Shown: in pieces, positions 36,537-45,076 of the stretch | Layout: each line of letters begins with the position of its first letter | Position numbering within the stretch: the first letter of the stretch is position 1 | NCBI GenBank assembly: GCA_014728085.1 | Contig: WJMF01000075.1 | Location: 1 to 64,000 of the forward strand | Reading direction: 5' to 3' | Length of the DNA stretch: 64,000 nt | Origin: Candidatus Zhuqueibacterota bacterium | GTDB taxonomy: Bacteria; Zhuqueibacterota; Zhuqueibacteria; Residuimicrobiales; Oceaniaggregativiventaceae | Notes under the pieces: model-generated | The model's input: the letters and a program-made list of their open reading frames with translations, nothing else | Told to the model about the DNA's origin: nothing | Database searches by the model: none | Position numbers and translations under genes: made by a program

Positions 36537-37536
36537 ACCGATATACACCATTTTCCAGTGTGCCGACGTAGATATAATTGTTTTCTCCTGAAACCATGGA
36601 GCGGATTACTCTGCTCTTTACACCGCTGACAATCTCCCCTACGTTTTCCCAGCTGACACCATAATCCGAACTCGCAAAAACGCCGTGATTTTGACTTGCA
36701 GCATAAAGAACGTTACCCGCAAAATCTATGGAAACATATTTAACAGTCAGGCCCGGCGGATTGGCCGCTCTGACCCATAATTCACCCTGATGAAGGGTGC
36801 GGTAGATTAACCCGACGCTCGAACACATAAATAAATGACCCGGCTCCTCTGGATGAAAAATAAAGCGCTCGGCACTGTCCACCCACTCCGCACCATCCAG
36901 AATACCCAGGTTAATCGCCTTCCACAGCTTGCCGCCGTCCTTACTGATAAAATTACCATAAAAATTGGCGGATTCATAAATAACATCAGGATCATCAGGA
37001 TTAATGATAATGGCCAGGGTTTTGCCCCACTGATTGCAAAAATGCCATTTATGTCCAAAATCCATGCTTTTATAGATACCATTTGAGGTACCGGCGAAAA
37101 TAAGGCTGTCATGCAGAGCAAGAGAATGTATTTGTTTTTTGATACTGATATTCCAAATACGTTGCCATGAATCTCCTGCATCGCGGCTCAGATATACACC
37201 ACCCGACTTTGTTCCGATCAATAAATGATCTTCATATAATGGATGGGTTACAATCGTATAAATATATGTGCTTGGCAGTGCATGTGTTACATTTTCCCAG
37301 CTATCCCCTGCATCCGTGCTTTTGAAAATACCATTCAATGTACCGGCATAGAGCTGTTCTGCATTAAAGGGATCAATAGCCAGGCAGAGTATATTCGGAA
37401 CGGTCAAACCGTTGTTGACCCTTTGCCAAACCGGTATTTCATCCGTGTCGTTATCATTATTCGAATTTACGCTGTTCTTACATGATAGACTCGACATAAA
37501 GATGAAAACAAGCAATATGAGAAATGGTCTTGACAT
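36520..37536 (-). CDS. Lipoprotein with sortilin/BNR-type beta-propeller repeats
   Basis: 338 residues. Start ATG has AGGAG 7 bp upstream. The N-terminus 'LVFIFMSSLSCKNS' is a lipobox with the lipidated Cys at about 19. The body is a series of about seven repeats of the form 'aGTxxGIFKSTDAGDSWE', as in Vps10/sortilin and BNR propellers ('GGVYLSRDAGDSWQ', 'NGIYKSMDFGHKW', 'HGVFASSDYGVSWE'). Probably a periplasmic or surface-exposed binding scaffold. First gene of the - strand cluster that ends with PorU/PorV. Confidence 0.78.
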   Translation of the reverse strand: MSRPFLILLVFIFMSSLSCKNSVNSNNDNDTDEIPVWQRVNNGLTVPNILCLAIDPFNAEQLYAGTLNGIFKSTDAGDSWENVTHALPSTYIYTIVTHPLYEDHLLIGTKSGGVYLSRDAGDSWQRIWNISIKKQIHSLALHDSLIFAGTSNGIYKSMDFGHKWHFCNQWGKTLAIIINPDDPDVIYESANFYGNFISKDGGKLWKAINLGILDGAEWVDSAERFIFHPEEPGHLFMCSSVGLIYRTLHQGELWVRAANPPGLTVKYVSIDFAGNVLYAASQNHGVFASSDYGVSWENVGEIVSGVKSRVIRSMVSGENNYIYVGTLENGVYRYVEKR

Positions 37537-37596
37537 GAGCTGCTCCTGTGGCAAAATCTCTGTTTGCTGTTCAATAATCCTGTCCGTATATGGAAT

Positions 37597-37611
37597 ACAA
37601 AGATAATGCCA
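37597..37611 (-). promoter_or_regulatory. Near-consensus sigma-54-like site before the lipoprotein gene
   Basis: On the - strand TGGCATTATCTTTGT: the -24 element is complete and TTG is at the right distance, but -12 GC reads GT. The predicted start would leave about 50 nt of leader. Confidence 0.33.
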
Positions 37612-37952
37612 TTAATTAAACGGTGAAAAGGCAAGCCCGGAAACATCTTAATGTTATACAAAACAATAAATTATAAAAAAAGACACAATGAGACTGCAAA
37701 GTTATTTTCATACATTGTACTCAATATATTTTCGATTTGTTTCCAAAATGTCCCACTCGACAATAGTATCGATAATTTGATAAAAATATGTTTATTCTGT
37801 GCCTCAAAAATAACATTGGCAAAACGACTCCTGTTGATGCAACCAAATGATTTTTATACTTTTATATTTTATAAAATTTACTTATTCTTGATGGCTGCGC
37901 TATAAATCGATTTTTGCGAAACCACTGACAGCAGAATCGGATGCAAACAAAA
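37612..37952. other. AT-rich divergent intergenic region
   Basis: It separates the leftward lipoprotein cluster from the rightward GT4 gene. I see no credible small gene; the 84-codon + strand ORF (37651-37905) lacks a ribosome binding site and runs through AT-rich DNA. The region would be expected to hold activator sites for the flanking sigma-54-like promoters, but I found no clear long palindrome. Confidence 0.45.
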
Positions 37953-37969
37953 TGGCTTGATTTTTGCAA
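37953..37969 (+). promoter_or_regulatory. Sigma-54 promoter of the 38.0-kb unit
   Basis: TGGCTTGATTTTTGCAA: GG-N10-GC with a full TTGCA -12 element. The predicted start site is near 37979, 37 nt before the GTG at 38016. It is immediately preceded by AAACAAAA, an octamer also found just upstream of the operon A -24 box. Confidence 0.6.
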
Positions 37970-38015
37970 TTTCCGGTTCATAATTCAACCCGTATCTATT
38001 CAATAAAGTAGAATT

Positions 38016-39164
38016 GTGAATTCAAACAATATTCTTTACATACATCATAACAGCGAGGACATCGGCGGTGCCGATTTTTGTCTGTTCAAGATGGTCCGGG
38101 AAATGGAAAAAACCGGATTTAACTGTTCTGTCTTGCTGGCAACCCCTTCACCGATTTATGATCTCTATATAAAGCATCATTTCAAGGTCACCCTTGCCCT
38201 TGCTAAACCGCACAACAAGAGTGGATTCGGTTTTATTTTGAATATCTTCCGACAGCTGAAAGAAATTTTTTACATCTTTAGGTATATCAAACGAAACCGG
38301 ATCCGGATCGTCCATAGCAATGATCTTTTGGACCTGACATCCAATATCGCCGCCAGGTTGGCGGGTATTAAATCCTGCCAGCATGTGCGAACGATATTGA
38401 ACAGTGCCAAATTTTTTCCCGGATTGATCTGTCGTGTGGCACATTGGAATACCGACAGGCTCTTTTGCGTATCGCATGCCGTTCAACAGCATATGTTTCC
38501 CTACGATAGTGGAAAATGCAGAGTGTTGTATGACTGGCACGATTTTAAAGCGGTTGGACACGATGTGGAAAAAATCGATCTGAAAACCCATTTAAACCTC
38601 CCTGAAAATATCCGCCTGGTCGGATGGATCGGCAGATCAGTCTATTGGAAAGGACAGCATCTGTTTCTGGATGCCATTCCCACTGTGATAAAAAGCGGCG
38701 CGAATGTCCATTTTATCCTGGTTACCGGCAAACAGTTTAATGATAAACCCTATAACCGCCAACTAGACCTCGAGTATGAAAAAGAAACCATAAAACCGCA
38801 CCTGAGCATTCTCGGATATCGACAGGATATTGCTTCGATCATGGATCAGTTAGATGTCGTGGTCAACTCATCGATAACACCGGATCCATTTCCAGGGGTT
38901 GTCTTGGAGGCTCTACACTGTGAAAAAGTCGTCGTTGCACCCAGAGCCGGTGGTGTAAAAGAACAGATCATCGACAGAGAAACCGGTTTTCTCTTTCAAG
39001 CCGGAGACAGTAACGATCTGAGTGAAAAGATCCTTCTGGCTCTGCAAAGTTTGGAGGAACAAAAGAAACCCATCGGCCAAAGGGCAAAGGCAGATGTTGC
39101 CCGCCGGTTTTCCAAACAAAAATTGAGTAACGATTTAACAATAAACTATTACGCCCTGATGTAA
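38016..39164 (+). CDS. Glycosyltransferase family 4
   Basis: 382 residues, GTG start. 'ILYIHHNSEDIGGADFCLFK' gives the N-terminal donor loop, 'RLVGWIGRSVYWKGQHLFLD' the start of the C-terminal domain and 'TPDPFPGVVLEALHCEK' the EX7E-like region. It is separated from both large operons and paired with the membrane protein 2 bp downstream. It may add a side branch to one of the two glycans, or serve a third. Confidence 0.85.
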   Translation: MNSNNILYIHHNSEDIGGADFCLFKMVREMEKTGFNCSVLLATPSPIYDLYIKHHFKVTLALAKPHNKSGFGFILNIFRQLKEIFYIFRYIKRNRIRIVHSNDLLDLTSNIAARLAGIKSCQHVRTILNSAKFFPGLICRVAHWNTDRLFCVSHAVQQHMFPYDSGKCRVLYDWHDFKAVGHDVEKIDLKTHLNLPENIRLVGWIGRSVYWKGQHLFLDAIPTVIKSGANVHFILVTGKQFNDKPYNRQLDLEYEKETIKPHLSILGYRQDIASIMDQLDVVVNSSITPDPFPGVVLEALHCEKVVVAPRAGGVKEQIIDRETGFLFQAGDSNDLSEKILLALQSLEEQKKPIGQRAKADVARRFSKQKLSNDLTINYYALM

Positions 39165-39166
39165 AA

Positions 39167-41029
39167 ATGCAAATCCGGAAACAAAATCTTTCCAATTTTT
39201 ACCCGTTATCAGCCAGCCTGCTGCTGGTCACCTTATTTTTTATCCTCTGGCCATCAACCTTGATTCACGACGATGCCGGTATTATCCTCAAATATATGGA
39301 AAATTTTTCAAAAGGGTTCTTTTTCCGCTACAATGCTGCAGACCCCCCTGTTTTTGGAATTTCCGGATTCCTGTATGGATTACTCTGTGGTTTTTTCTGC
39401 GCTTTGCACCTATTCTCTCCGTTGTCGAGCCTTTTTGCCGGCAATTTCATCGGCTTTTTTATCACTGCCTTTTTTACCCTCAAAATCATTCAACACTATT
39501 TACCCGATAGCGGCTGGAGTTATCCCTTATGGCTGGTGACGCTGTTTAGTGCACCTCATTTTGTTGCAAATATAAAAACCGGCATGGAAACCCCTCTTCA
39601 CCTGGCCATCCTGTTATTCTGTATCTGGTCCTATCTAAAAAACAAGACAAAGCTGGTATGGCTTTTGGGCGTTTTTGCCATTATTTCCAAGCTGGATGCC
39701 CTTCCGGTGGTAATGGTAATCTGGATATTCTATTTGATCAAGCTTTCCTGCAGAAAAAATACAACATTTAAATCCATCCTGACCGGATTTTTACTCTATG
39801 GAATCCTGCCTCTGTTTGTATGGTGCCTGTTCACCCTGTGGATGTTTGACGGTCCCTTTCCGCAAACAGCAAAAGCAAAATGGCTCTACTTTTCTCATCC
39901 TTCAGCTTTTTCCTATTTGAGAAAATTCTATCACTTTTCCGCTGCAATTTTTGTCATGCTGCTCATGCTGCTATTTTATGCTTTGGCATGGATCAGCAAA
40001 AAAAGGAAACAAGAGGGGTTGGATACGATTCTTTATGCCGTCGCCTCTGCTGCTTTGGTGGGATTGTACACGCTTTATAATCCCCTGGAACAACACTCAT
40101 GGTATTATGCCATACCGGAGTTTCTCGTCATGCTGCAAATCGCTTTATTGACCGTACTATTATTCAAGCACTACCGGGATAAAAAGAAATGGCTCTGGCC
40201 TTTTCTTTTTGCCGGCGTTTTTTTGTTTACTGCTGTAAACGTATACCGCCAGGTCCGTCACACCTTGAATGTCTTTAATACGATAGAACGGGAACGGATA
40301 GCGGCGGGAAACTGGCTGGACACACACAGCTCTGCTTCCGATACTCTGCTGGCCGGTCACGGCCACATAGCCTATCATTCGCATCTCTATACAATCGACT
40401 ATTCCGGCCTTAATTCAAAAATCTCAACCGATCTAAAACTCGATCTGGATAAGTTGATCAACAGAACCAATCCGGCTTTTATCGCTCTCCCCGGACTCTT
40501 AAGCGGAGATAACAAGATTACCACCGCCTATAACCTGGTCAAATCCTTTTATAACATTGCAGCAGACGGCAATCATCCCGCCTGGAGACTCTATACCAAA
40601 TCACCTGTCGACGATAACAACTATCATTATATAAAAAAAGAGCAGATTGCCGGGGCTGGCATATGCGAAAAACACAATCTCCTTATTGCCAGCGGATCTA
40701 AAATTCTGTTTAAACATCTATCCGCAGCGAATAACAGACTGATCACGGGAATCGAAAGATCACCTTTGGATATCCTCCTAACCGCTTACCTTGTGGATTC
40801 AAAAAATCAAACCCTGTTGGCCGCTGTCAGCATTCAGGGGGTTAATTCGTTTAGTGATCCGGGATACAATCGGACGACAGAATGGATTTTGCCTTTACCG
40901 GATAAAGCTGCCTTTGATCTCTTGCTCAAATGCCGCAACATCATAACCGGTGAACCTGTTGACATAAAACTCATCAACCCGGTAATCGAGCATTCCGTAG
41001 CAAAGGGGAAAAGCAGTCCTTCGTATTAG
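39167..41029 (+). CDS. GT-C-like membrane protein with C-terminal periplasmic domain
   Basis: 620 residues: about eleven membrane segments in the first 380 residues, then a soluble domain. The first loop 'WPSTLIHDDAGIILKYMENF' has a paired Asp as in polyprenyl-phosphate-dependent GT-C enzymes. The loop 'ADPPVFGISGFLYGLLCGFF' and 'GMETPLHLAILLFC' recur in the three operon B membrane proteins ('GMETAIVLLLLG'), so they are one broad family. The stop codon overlaps the stop of the convergent gene by 4 bp. Confidence 0.72.
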   Translation: MQIRKQNLSNFYPLSASLLLVTLFFILWPSTLIHDDAGIILKYMENFSKGFFFRYNAADPPVFGISGFLYGLLCGFFCALHLFSPLSSLFAGNFIGFFITAFFTLKIIQHYLPDSGWSYPLWLVTLFSAPHFVANIKTGMETPLHLAILLFCIWSYLKNKTKLVWLLGVFAIISKLDALPVVMVIWIFYLIKLSCRKNTTFKSILTGFLLYGILPLFVWCLFTLWMFDGPFPQTAKAKWLYFSHPSAFSYLRKFYHFSAAIFVMLLMLLFYALAWISKKRKQEGLDTILYAVASAALVGLYTLYNPLEQHSWYYAIPEFLVMLQIALLTVLLFKHYRDKKKWLWPFLFAGVFLFTAVNVYRQVRHTLNVFNTIERERIAAGNWLDTHSSASDTLLAGHGHIAYHSHLYTIDYSGLNSKISTDLKLDLDKLINRTNPAFIALPGLLSGDNKITTAYNLVKSFYNIAADGNHPAWRLYTKSPVDDNNYHYIKKEQIAGAGICEKHNLLIASGSKILFKHLSAANNRLITGIERSPLDILLTAYLVDSKNQTLLAAVSIQGVNSFSDPGYNRTTEWILPLPDKAAFDLLLKCRNIITGEPVDIKLINPVIEHSVAKGKSSPSY

Positions 41030-42657
41030 GGCGCCTCGTTCCAACATACGTCCTGAAAAGGAAATAATAATAATGTACGCGTTGAAAGATTATAACAGAA
41101 ATGGTGATGTCGGGGAAATTTCCGCAAAAGAAGATCGTTCTTTTCATCCAAATCTCTGGCGAATAAAATATCGTTTTCCAATCCTGTATCATTATGTTTA
41201 AATCCGGCGATATAGGGGGTGACTTTTTTCTCTTCATCTGCTGTAATCACCACAATGGCAGGTTTATCAATATCAAAGAGATGCTTTGGCAGGGTATAAT
41301 AATCACCGCGTTGATGGTAAAGCAATAACCGGCACGGCAGATATCCGGCAAAAACAATTATAGCTGCAGTAACAAGAATACCATTTAAAAACGAGAAAGG
41401 GCTCCTGCAGGCCGGGCGTTTGATCTCAGCCAGGCGAACTAAACCATAGCCTGACAATATGATGAGAAAAGGGGTGATCTCAAAGAGGAAACGGGGACCA
41501 TAGCTGACGCCGTGATAGCTGTAAAAACTATAAGCCAGAATGTTTATCAAACTGAGAACAAGTACAGGCCGTACGATTCGTCTGTTGGGTTTTTTAAACA
41601 CAAAAAGAAGGGGGAGCAGTGAAAACAGGGGAACACCAAAAAGATCGAAAGAGAGCACAAACAGGTTGGCAGCAAAATTTTTAAAAATATGCCAGCCCAG
41701 CTGTAGTGGCGGATCACCGAAATAGAGTTGATGCGGTGTCAGCAAAAAGCTTCCGGTCATCAGTTTATTATAAAGGAACAACAATCCAAGACCGGGCAAA
41801 AAGGCCAACAAATACAGGAACCATTCGGGGAGTAAACGCCCGAAGGATTTTATTTTTTCTGGTCTTTTGAACAAAAGCATCATTGAAAATACAAGCAATA
41901 CCACAGCAGATAAGGGACGAAACAGCATCAATACGCCGCTTAAAAAACCGCTGCAAAGAATAGCCCTTTTATCCTTGCCGACATACTCTATCAGCAGATA
42001 AGCCGCAGGCACAAAAAACATGGAAGCGGCGATATGGCCAAAGTAACTTGCACCCTGCTGTAAAACAAACGGTGACAGGATCATGAGAATTAATGTATAG
42101 AAAGCGATTTGCCGGTTAAACCATTTTTTTGCAATACCATAAACCATAGCCGTCAAAGCAGCAGTCAATAACGGGTTAATAGCCGGCAAGAGTTTCAGCC
42201 AGATGCCAAAGAGGAAAATGAAAGCGGTGCCCGGAAAGAAAATACCAAACCATTTTTCATCCTTGACGAGCGTATAGGGAAAAAGAAAGGAATCCGCGGC
42301 TTTTTGTGGGGCTGGCGCCCATAGCTTTAAAGCGGCAAATGTTTTGGCCTGAAAGAGATAACATGCCTCATCGCGGACCTGGGGACCCTGATAAATAAAA
42401 AGCTGAATTGAAAGCGTAAGAAGAAAGATGACAAGCAGGCTGAGAAAAATCCATTGTTTCTTTGCATACGGAACAATTCTTTTTTCCGGCGCGGCACTAT
42501 GCAAAAACGCACGATAAAAAAATAAAAAAGCCGGCAAAAGCGTAACAATCTCTCGAAAATAAAATACCCCTTTAAAATCGGTTATTGCGATCGGATCCGC
42601 AACATCCCACAACCAGCGGAGGATCAAACAGGCTATTCCGGCTATCCCGTAAATCAT
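41026..42657 (-). CDS. GT-C-like polytopic membrane protein
   Basis: 543 residues with about 13 hydrophobic segments. 'YQGPQVRDEACYLFQAKTFA' in the first large loop has the acidic pair (D-E) expected at a GT-C catalytic site. 'YHGVSYGPRFLFEITPFLII' is common to mannosyltransferase-like membrane proteins. Last gene of operon B; it starts in an ATGA overlap with the GT14 gene. Role probably transfer of a polyprenyl-phosphate-linked sugar; the acceptor is unknown. Confidence 0.68.
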   Translation of the reverse strand: MIYGIAGIACLILRWLWDVADPIAITDFKGVFYFREIVTLLPAFLFFYRAFLHSAAPEKRIVPYAKKQWIFLSLLVIFLLTLSIQLFIYQGPQVRDEACYLFQAKTFAALKLWAPAPQKAADSFLFPYTLVKDEKWFGIFFPGTAFIFLFGIWLKLLPAINPLLTAALTAMVYGIAKKWFNRQIAFYTLILMILSPFVLQQGASYFGHIAASMFFVPAAYLLIEYVGKDKRAILCSGFLSGVLMLFRPLSAVVLLVFSMMLLFKRPEKIKSFGRLLPEWFLYLLAFLPGLGLLFLYNKLMTGSFLLTPHQLYFGDPPLQLGWHIFKNFAANLFVLSFDLFGVPLFSLLPLLFVFKKPNRRIVRPVLVLSLINILAYSFYSYHGVSYGPRFLFEITPFLIILSGYGLVRLAEIKRPACRSPFSFLNGILVTAAIIVFAGYLPCRLLLYHQRGDYYTLPKHLFDIDKPAIVVITADEEKKVTPYIAGFKHNDTGLENDILFARDLDEKNDLLLRKFPRHHHFCYNLSTRTLLLFPFQDVCWNEAP

Positions 42658-43493
42658 GATCTATCTACCCTTTTGATCAATCGATTGATAATCCGTGAAT
42701 CGATCCGGCTATCGAACTTTCGTGCAAAAAAGGCAGTGCTGGCGGTTAACTTGTCCAGATCTTCGAGTCTGAATATGCGGGGATATTCAGGACCCTCTTT
42801 CCAGTTAATCTCCCGCTTGTTATCCTGAATAATGGTATGGCGCCATTTAGAATTCATGAGAATGGTCTGAAAAACGCTCTCTTCAGGAATAAACGTATAT
42901 CTGTAGAAATCGAGATACTCTTGAAGATTTTCGAGAGTGAAAATATAGCGACAACATTCACGATCAAGTATAAAATAACCAGAACCGGCATAGAGACGGG
43001 TTGTGTATGCCGGTAATTTGACCCTGCGGTTCAGCACAGGAACTTTTTTAACATAATTAAAAAAAGGGAGTTCAAGATAGTAATGGTCAAAACGGTGCCG
43101 GTAATCCGGCCAGAGTTCTTTTATCGGCCTGGCTTCAATGTAATTGGCAGCGTTGAATCTGGATAATGCATCCATGATTTCAATCTGGGACAAAAGCGGC
43201 AGGTCCTGGCCGCTCAGGTTGATCAGATAATCCCAATGATAGTGTGCGTATAAATAGTGCATTGCCTTCAAATGCAGCTTGACAAAGCTTATCCCTCCCC
43301 ACCAGCTGTTCTGTCTCGGCATCAGAATAACATTTTGTAAATTTCTTGCGTAATCCGTGAGGATTTCCAGAGATGCTTTGCTCTTTTTATCTATGTGAAT
43401 CAAATATACATGATTCGAATGATAAATTGCCTTTAGTAGTTGAACCACCTGGGGTATATTTTTATAGGCCAGTATAAAATAGGCAAGCCGCAT
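42654..43493 (-). CDS. Core-2/I-branching-type glycosyltransferase (GT14)
   Basis: 279 residues, soluble. 'LAYFILAYKNIPQVVQLLKA', 'HIDKKS', 'WWGGISFVKLHLKAM' and 'LINLSGQDLPLLS' are the ordered motifs of the GT14 Branch family (beta-1,6-GlcNAc or xylosyl transferases in eukaryotes; bacterial members act in exopolysaccharide synthesis). 'PEESVFQTILMNS' contains the catalytic-base glutamates. Metal-independent, so no DxD is expected. AAGGA ribosome binding site 6 bp upstream; TAATG overlap with the preceding gene. Confidence 0.85.
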   Translation of the reverse strand: MRLAYFILAYKNIPQVVQLLKAIYHSNHVYLIHIDKKSKASLEILTDYARNLQNVILMPRQNSWWGGISFVKLHLKAMHYLYAHYHWDYLINLSGQDLPLLSQIEIMDALSRFNAANYIEARPIKELWPDYRHRFDHYYLELPFFNYVKKVPVLNRRVKLPAYTTRLYAGSGYFILDRECCRYIFTLENLQEYLDFYRYTFIPEESVFQTILMNSKWRHTIIQDNKREINWKEGPEYPRIFRLEDLDKLTASTAFFARKFDSRIDSRIINRLIKRVDRS

Positions 43494-45076
43494 TAATTGT
43501 CCTTATTCGCTGGTTTACTCTTTTTCATATAGATATAGTACTCGAGCGTATCATATTGAGCCGCCTCAAGCACATTGGGATTAATGGTAAAAGCAGTTTT
43601 CTGTTGAATCCCTTTCAGCGACAGAGATTCGACATGCAGCCGTTTCCAATCCTCGATATGATCCAGGATAAAGCGATGCTTGTAACCGTGACAATCCTTA
43701 TTTACCAGATAACCGATCTCTTCTTTTTCAATGTACTCATACAACCGGTCGTCTATGATATGCTTGTACAGGCGCTTATCATTTACATAGCCGTCGAGAT
43801 TGATAACGTATTGCCGGCAATAATACCCTAAATAACCCGCATCCCAGCTTCCCAATATTGCATCCTGAGGTATATTTTTATTTATATACTGTACCACTTT
43901 ATAACGGGGAGAGCGATGGTCCGGAATGGTATAAAAAACACTCGCCAAAAGATCCGTATAATAGGCAATCGAAAAAATCAGAGTAAAGAGAGCCAGGGAC
44001 AGAAAAATACCAACACGTAACCATCCCGTAGACAAAGCGGATGAAAGTAACAGAGCCAGAAAGACAAATCCATAGAGCACCGGAAGCCAATAGTACTTGT
44101 AAGGGGTTAAAATATTTTCATACAGGGCAAAATAAAAAGTAAAGAGCATAACGCTAAACAGCAGATGAACAAGGGTAATAACGCTTACAGCCTTTGTCAC
44201 CCGGGGAATGGCGAAGAAGATGAATAGTATAAATCCAGACAGACCGATCGCTGAAACCGGGAGAGGAAATCTGCCCAATGTGATAAACTCTTTTAAATTA
44301 AACACAAAGTGATGCACAAAATCGATATTCTTTCCCTCTACCATCTGCAGCAAAAGCGCTTTACCGTAATGCGTTTTCAGCAAACCGGACACCGGCGAGG
44401 GCATGCCGGTATGAATAGAATTGACAATCAAATAAAGAATCAAAAATCCAACTGGAATCGAAACGGCAATCAACATTTTTTTCTTGTCGTCGCCATAAAA
44501 GAAAATAATGACAAATACGGCAACGGTTAGAAAAATCATATCCAGTCTGGCCATCAGCAACAAGGTCAACACCAATCCAGCGGTATAATATCGCTGTTTA
44601 TCGAGTATTCCCGGCAACAGGTAATAAAATAATCCCATTAAAAACAACACGAGAGCCGTTTCCATACCGGTAACGGCACCTTTACTGATGACCCAAATAT
44701 TGGCCAACCAGACAAAGGTTCCGATACAGCTCAGGCTGTTCTTCAGCCATTTATGTAAAGTGAGAAATAAAAATAATCCACTGCCCAGAAACAGGAGGCT
44801 TTGCACCGCGGTAACGACATAGGGCATCGTCGATTTATCAAACAACCAAAAAAACGGAATCAACACAATCTGCCAGAGAGGCTGAAATCCGTTGGTTTGG
44901 TGTATACCGTCAAAAGTAAAGCCGTTTCCCTGCGCCAGGTGATACGCAATCTGTAAATAATAATACCCATCATCTACCAGGTGCACACCATAACGCTTTA
45001 CAATAAATCCGATAAAACAAAGGGGAATCGCAAATACAACCAACAGGCAATATGGAAATTTTCTATTTTGTCTCAA
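43493..45076 (-). CDS. GT-C-like membrane protein, tandem paralogue 2
   Basis: 527 residues from TTG 45076, which has AGGAG 6 bp upstream. A TTG at 45097 is the longer option but lacks one. About 11 membrane segments; 'HLVDDGYYYLQIAYHLAQGN' and 'FTFDGIHQTNGFQPLW' give the conserved DD motif and the following loop. 'LGSWDAGYLGYYC' and 'VINLDGYVND' lie in the C-terminal periplasmic part. It is closely similar along its length to the product of the next upstream gene, showing a tandem duplication. Confidence 0.75.
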   Translation of the reverse strand: MRQNRKFPYCLLVVFAIPLCFIGFIVKRYGVHLVDDGYYYLQIAYHLAQGNGFTFDGIHQTNGFQPLWQIVLIPFFWLFDKSTMPYVVTAVQSLLFLGSGLFLFLTLHKWLKNSLSCIGTFVWLANIWVISKGAVTGMETALVLFLMGLFYYLLPGILDKQRYYTAGLVLTLLLMARLDMIFLTVAVFVIIFFYGDDKKKMLIAVSIPVGFLILYLIVNSIHTGMPSPVSGLLKTHYGKALLLQMVEGKNIDFVHHFVFNLKEFITLGRFPLPVSAIGLSGFILFIFFAIPRVTKAVSVITLVHLLFSVMLFTFYFALYENILTPYKYYWLPVLYGFVFLALLLSSALSTGWLRVGIFLSLALFTLIFSIAYYTDLLASVFYTIPDHRSPRYKVVQYINKNIPQDAILGSWDAGYLGYYCRQYVINLDGYVNDKRLYKHIIDDRLYEYIEKEEIGYLVNKDCHGYKHRFILDHIEDWKRLHVESLSLKGIQQKTAFTINPNVLEAAQYDTLEYYIYMKKSKPANKDN

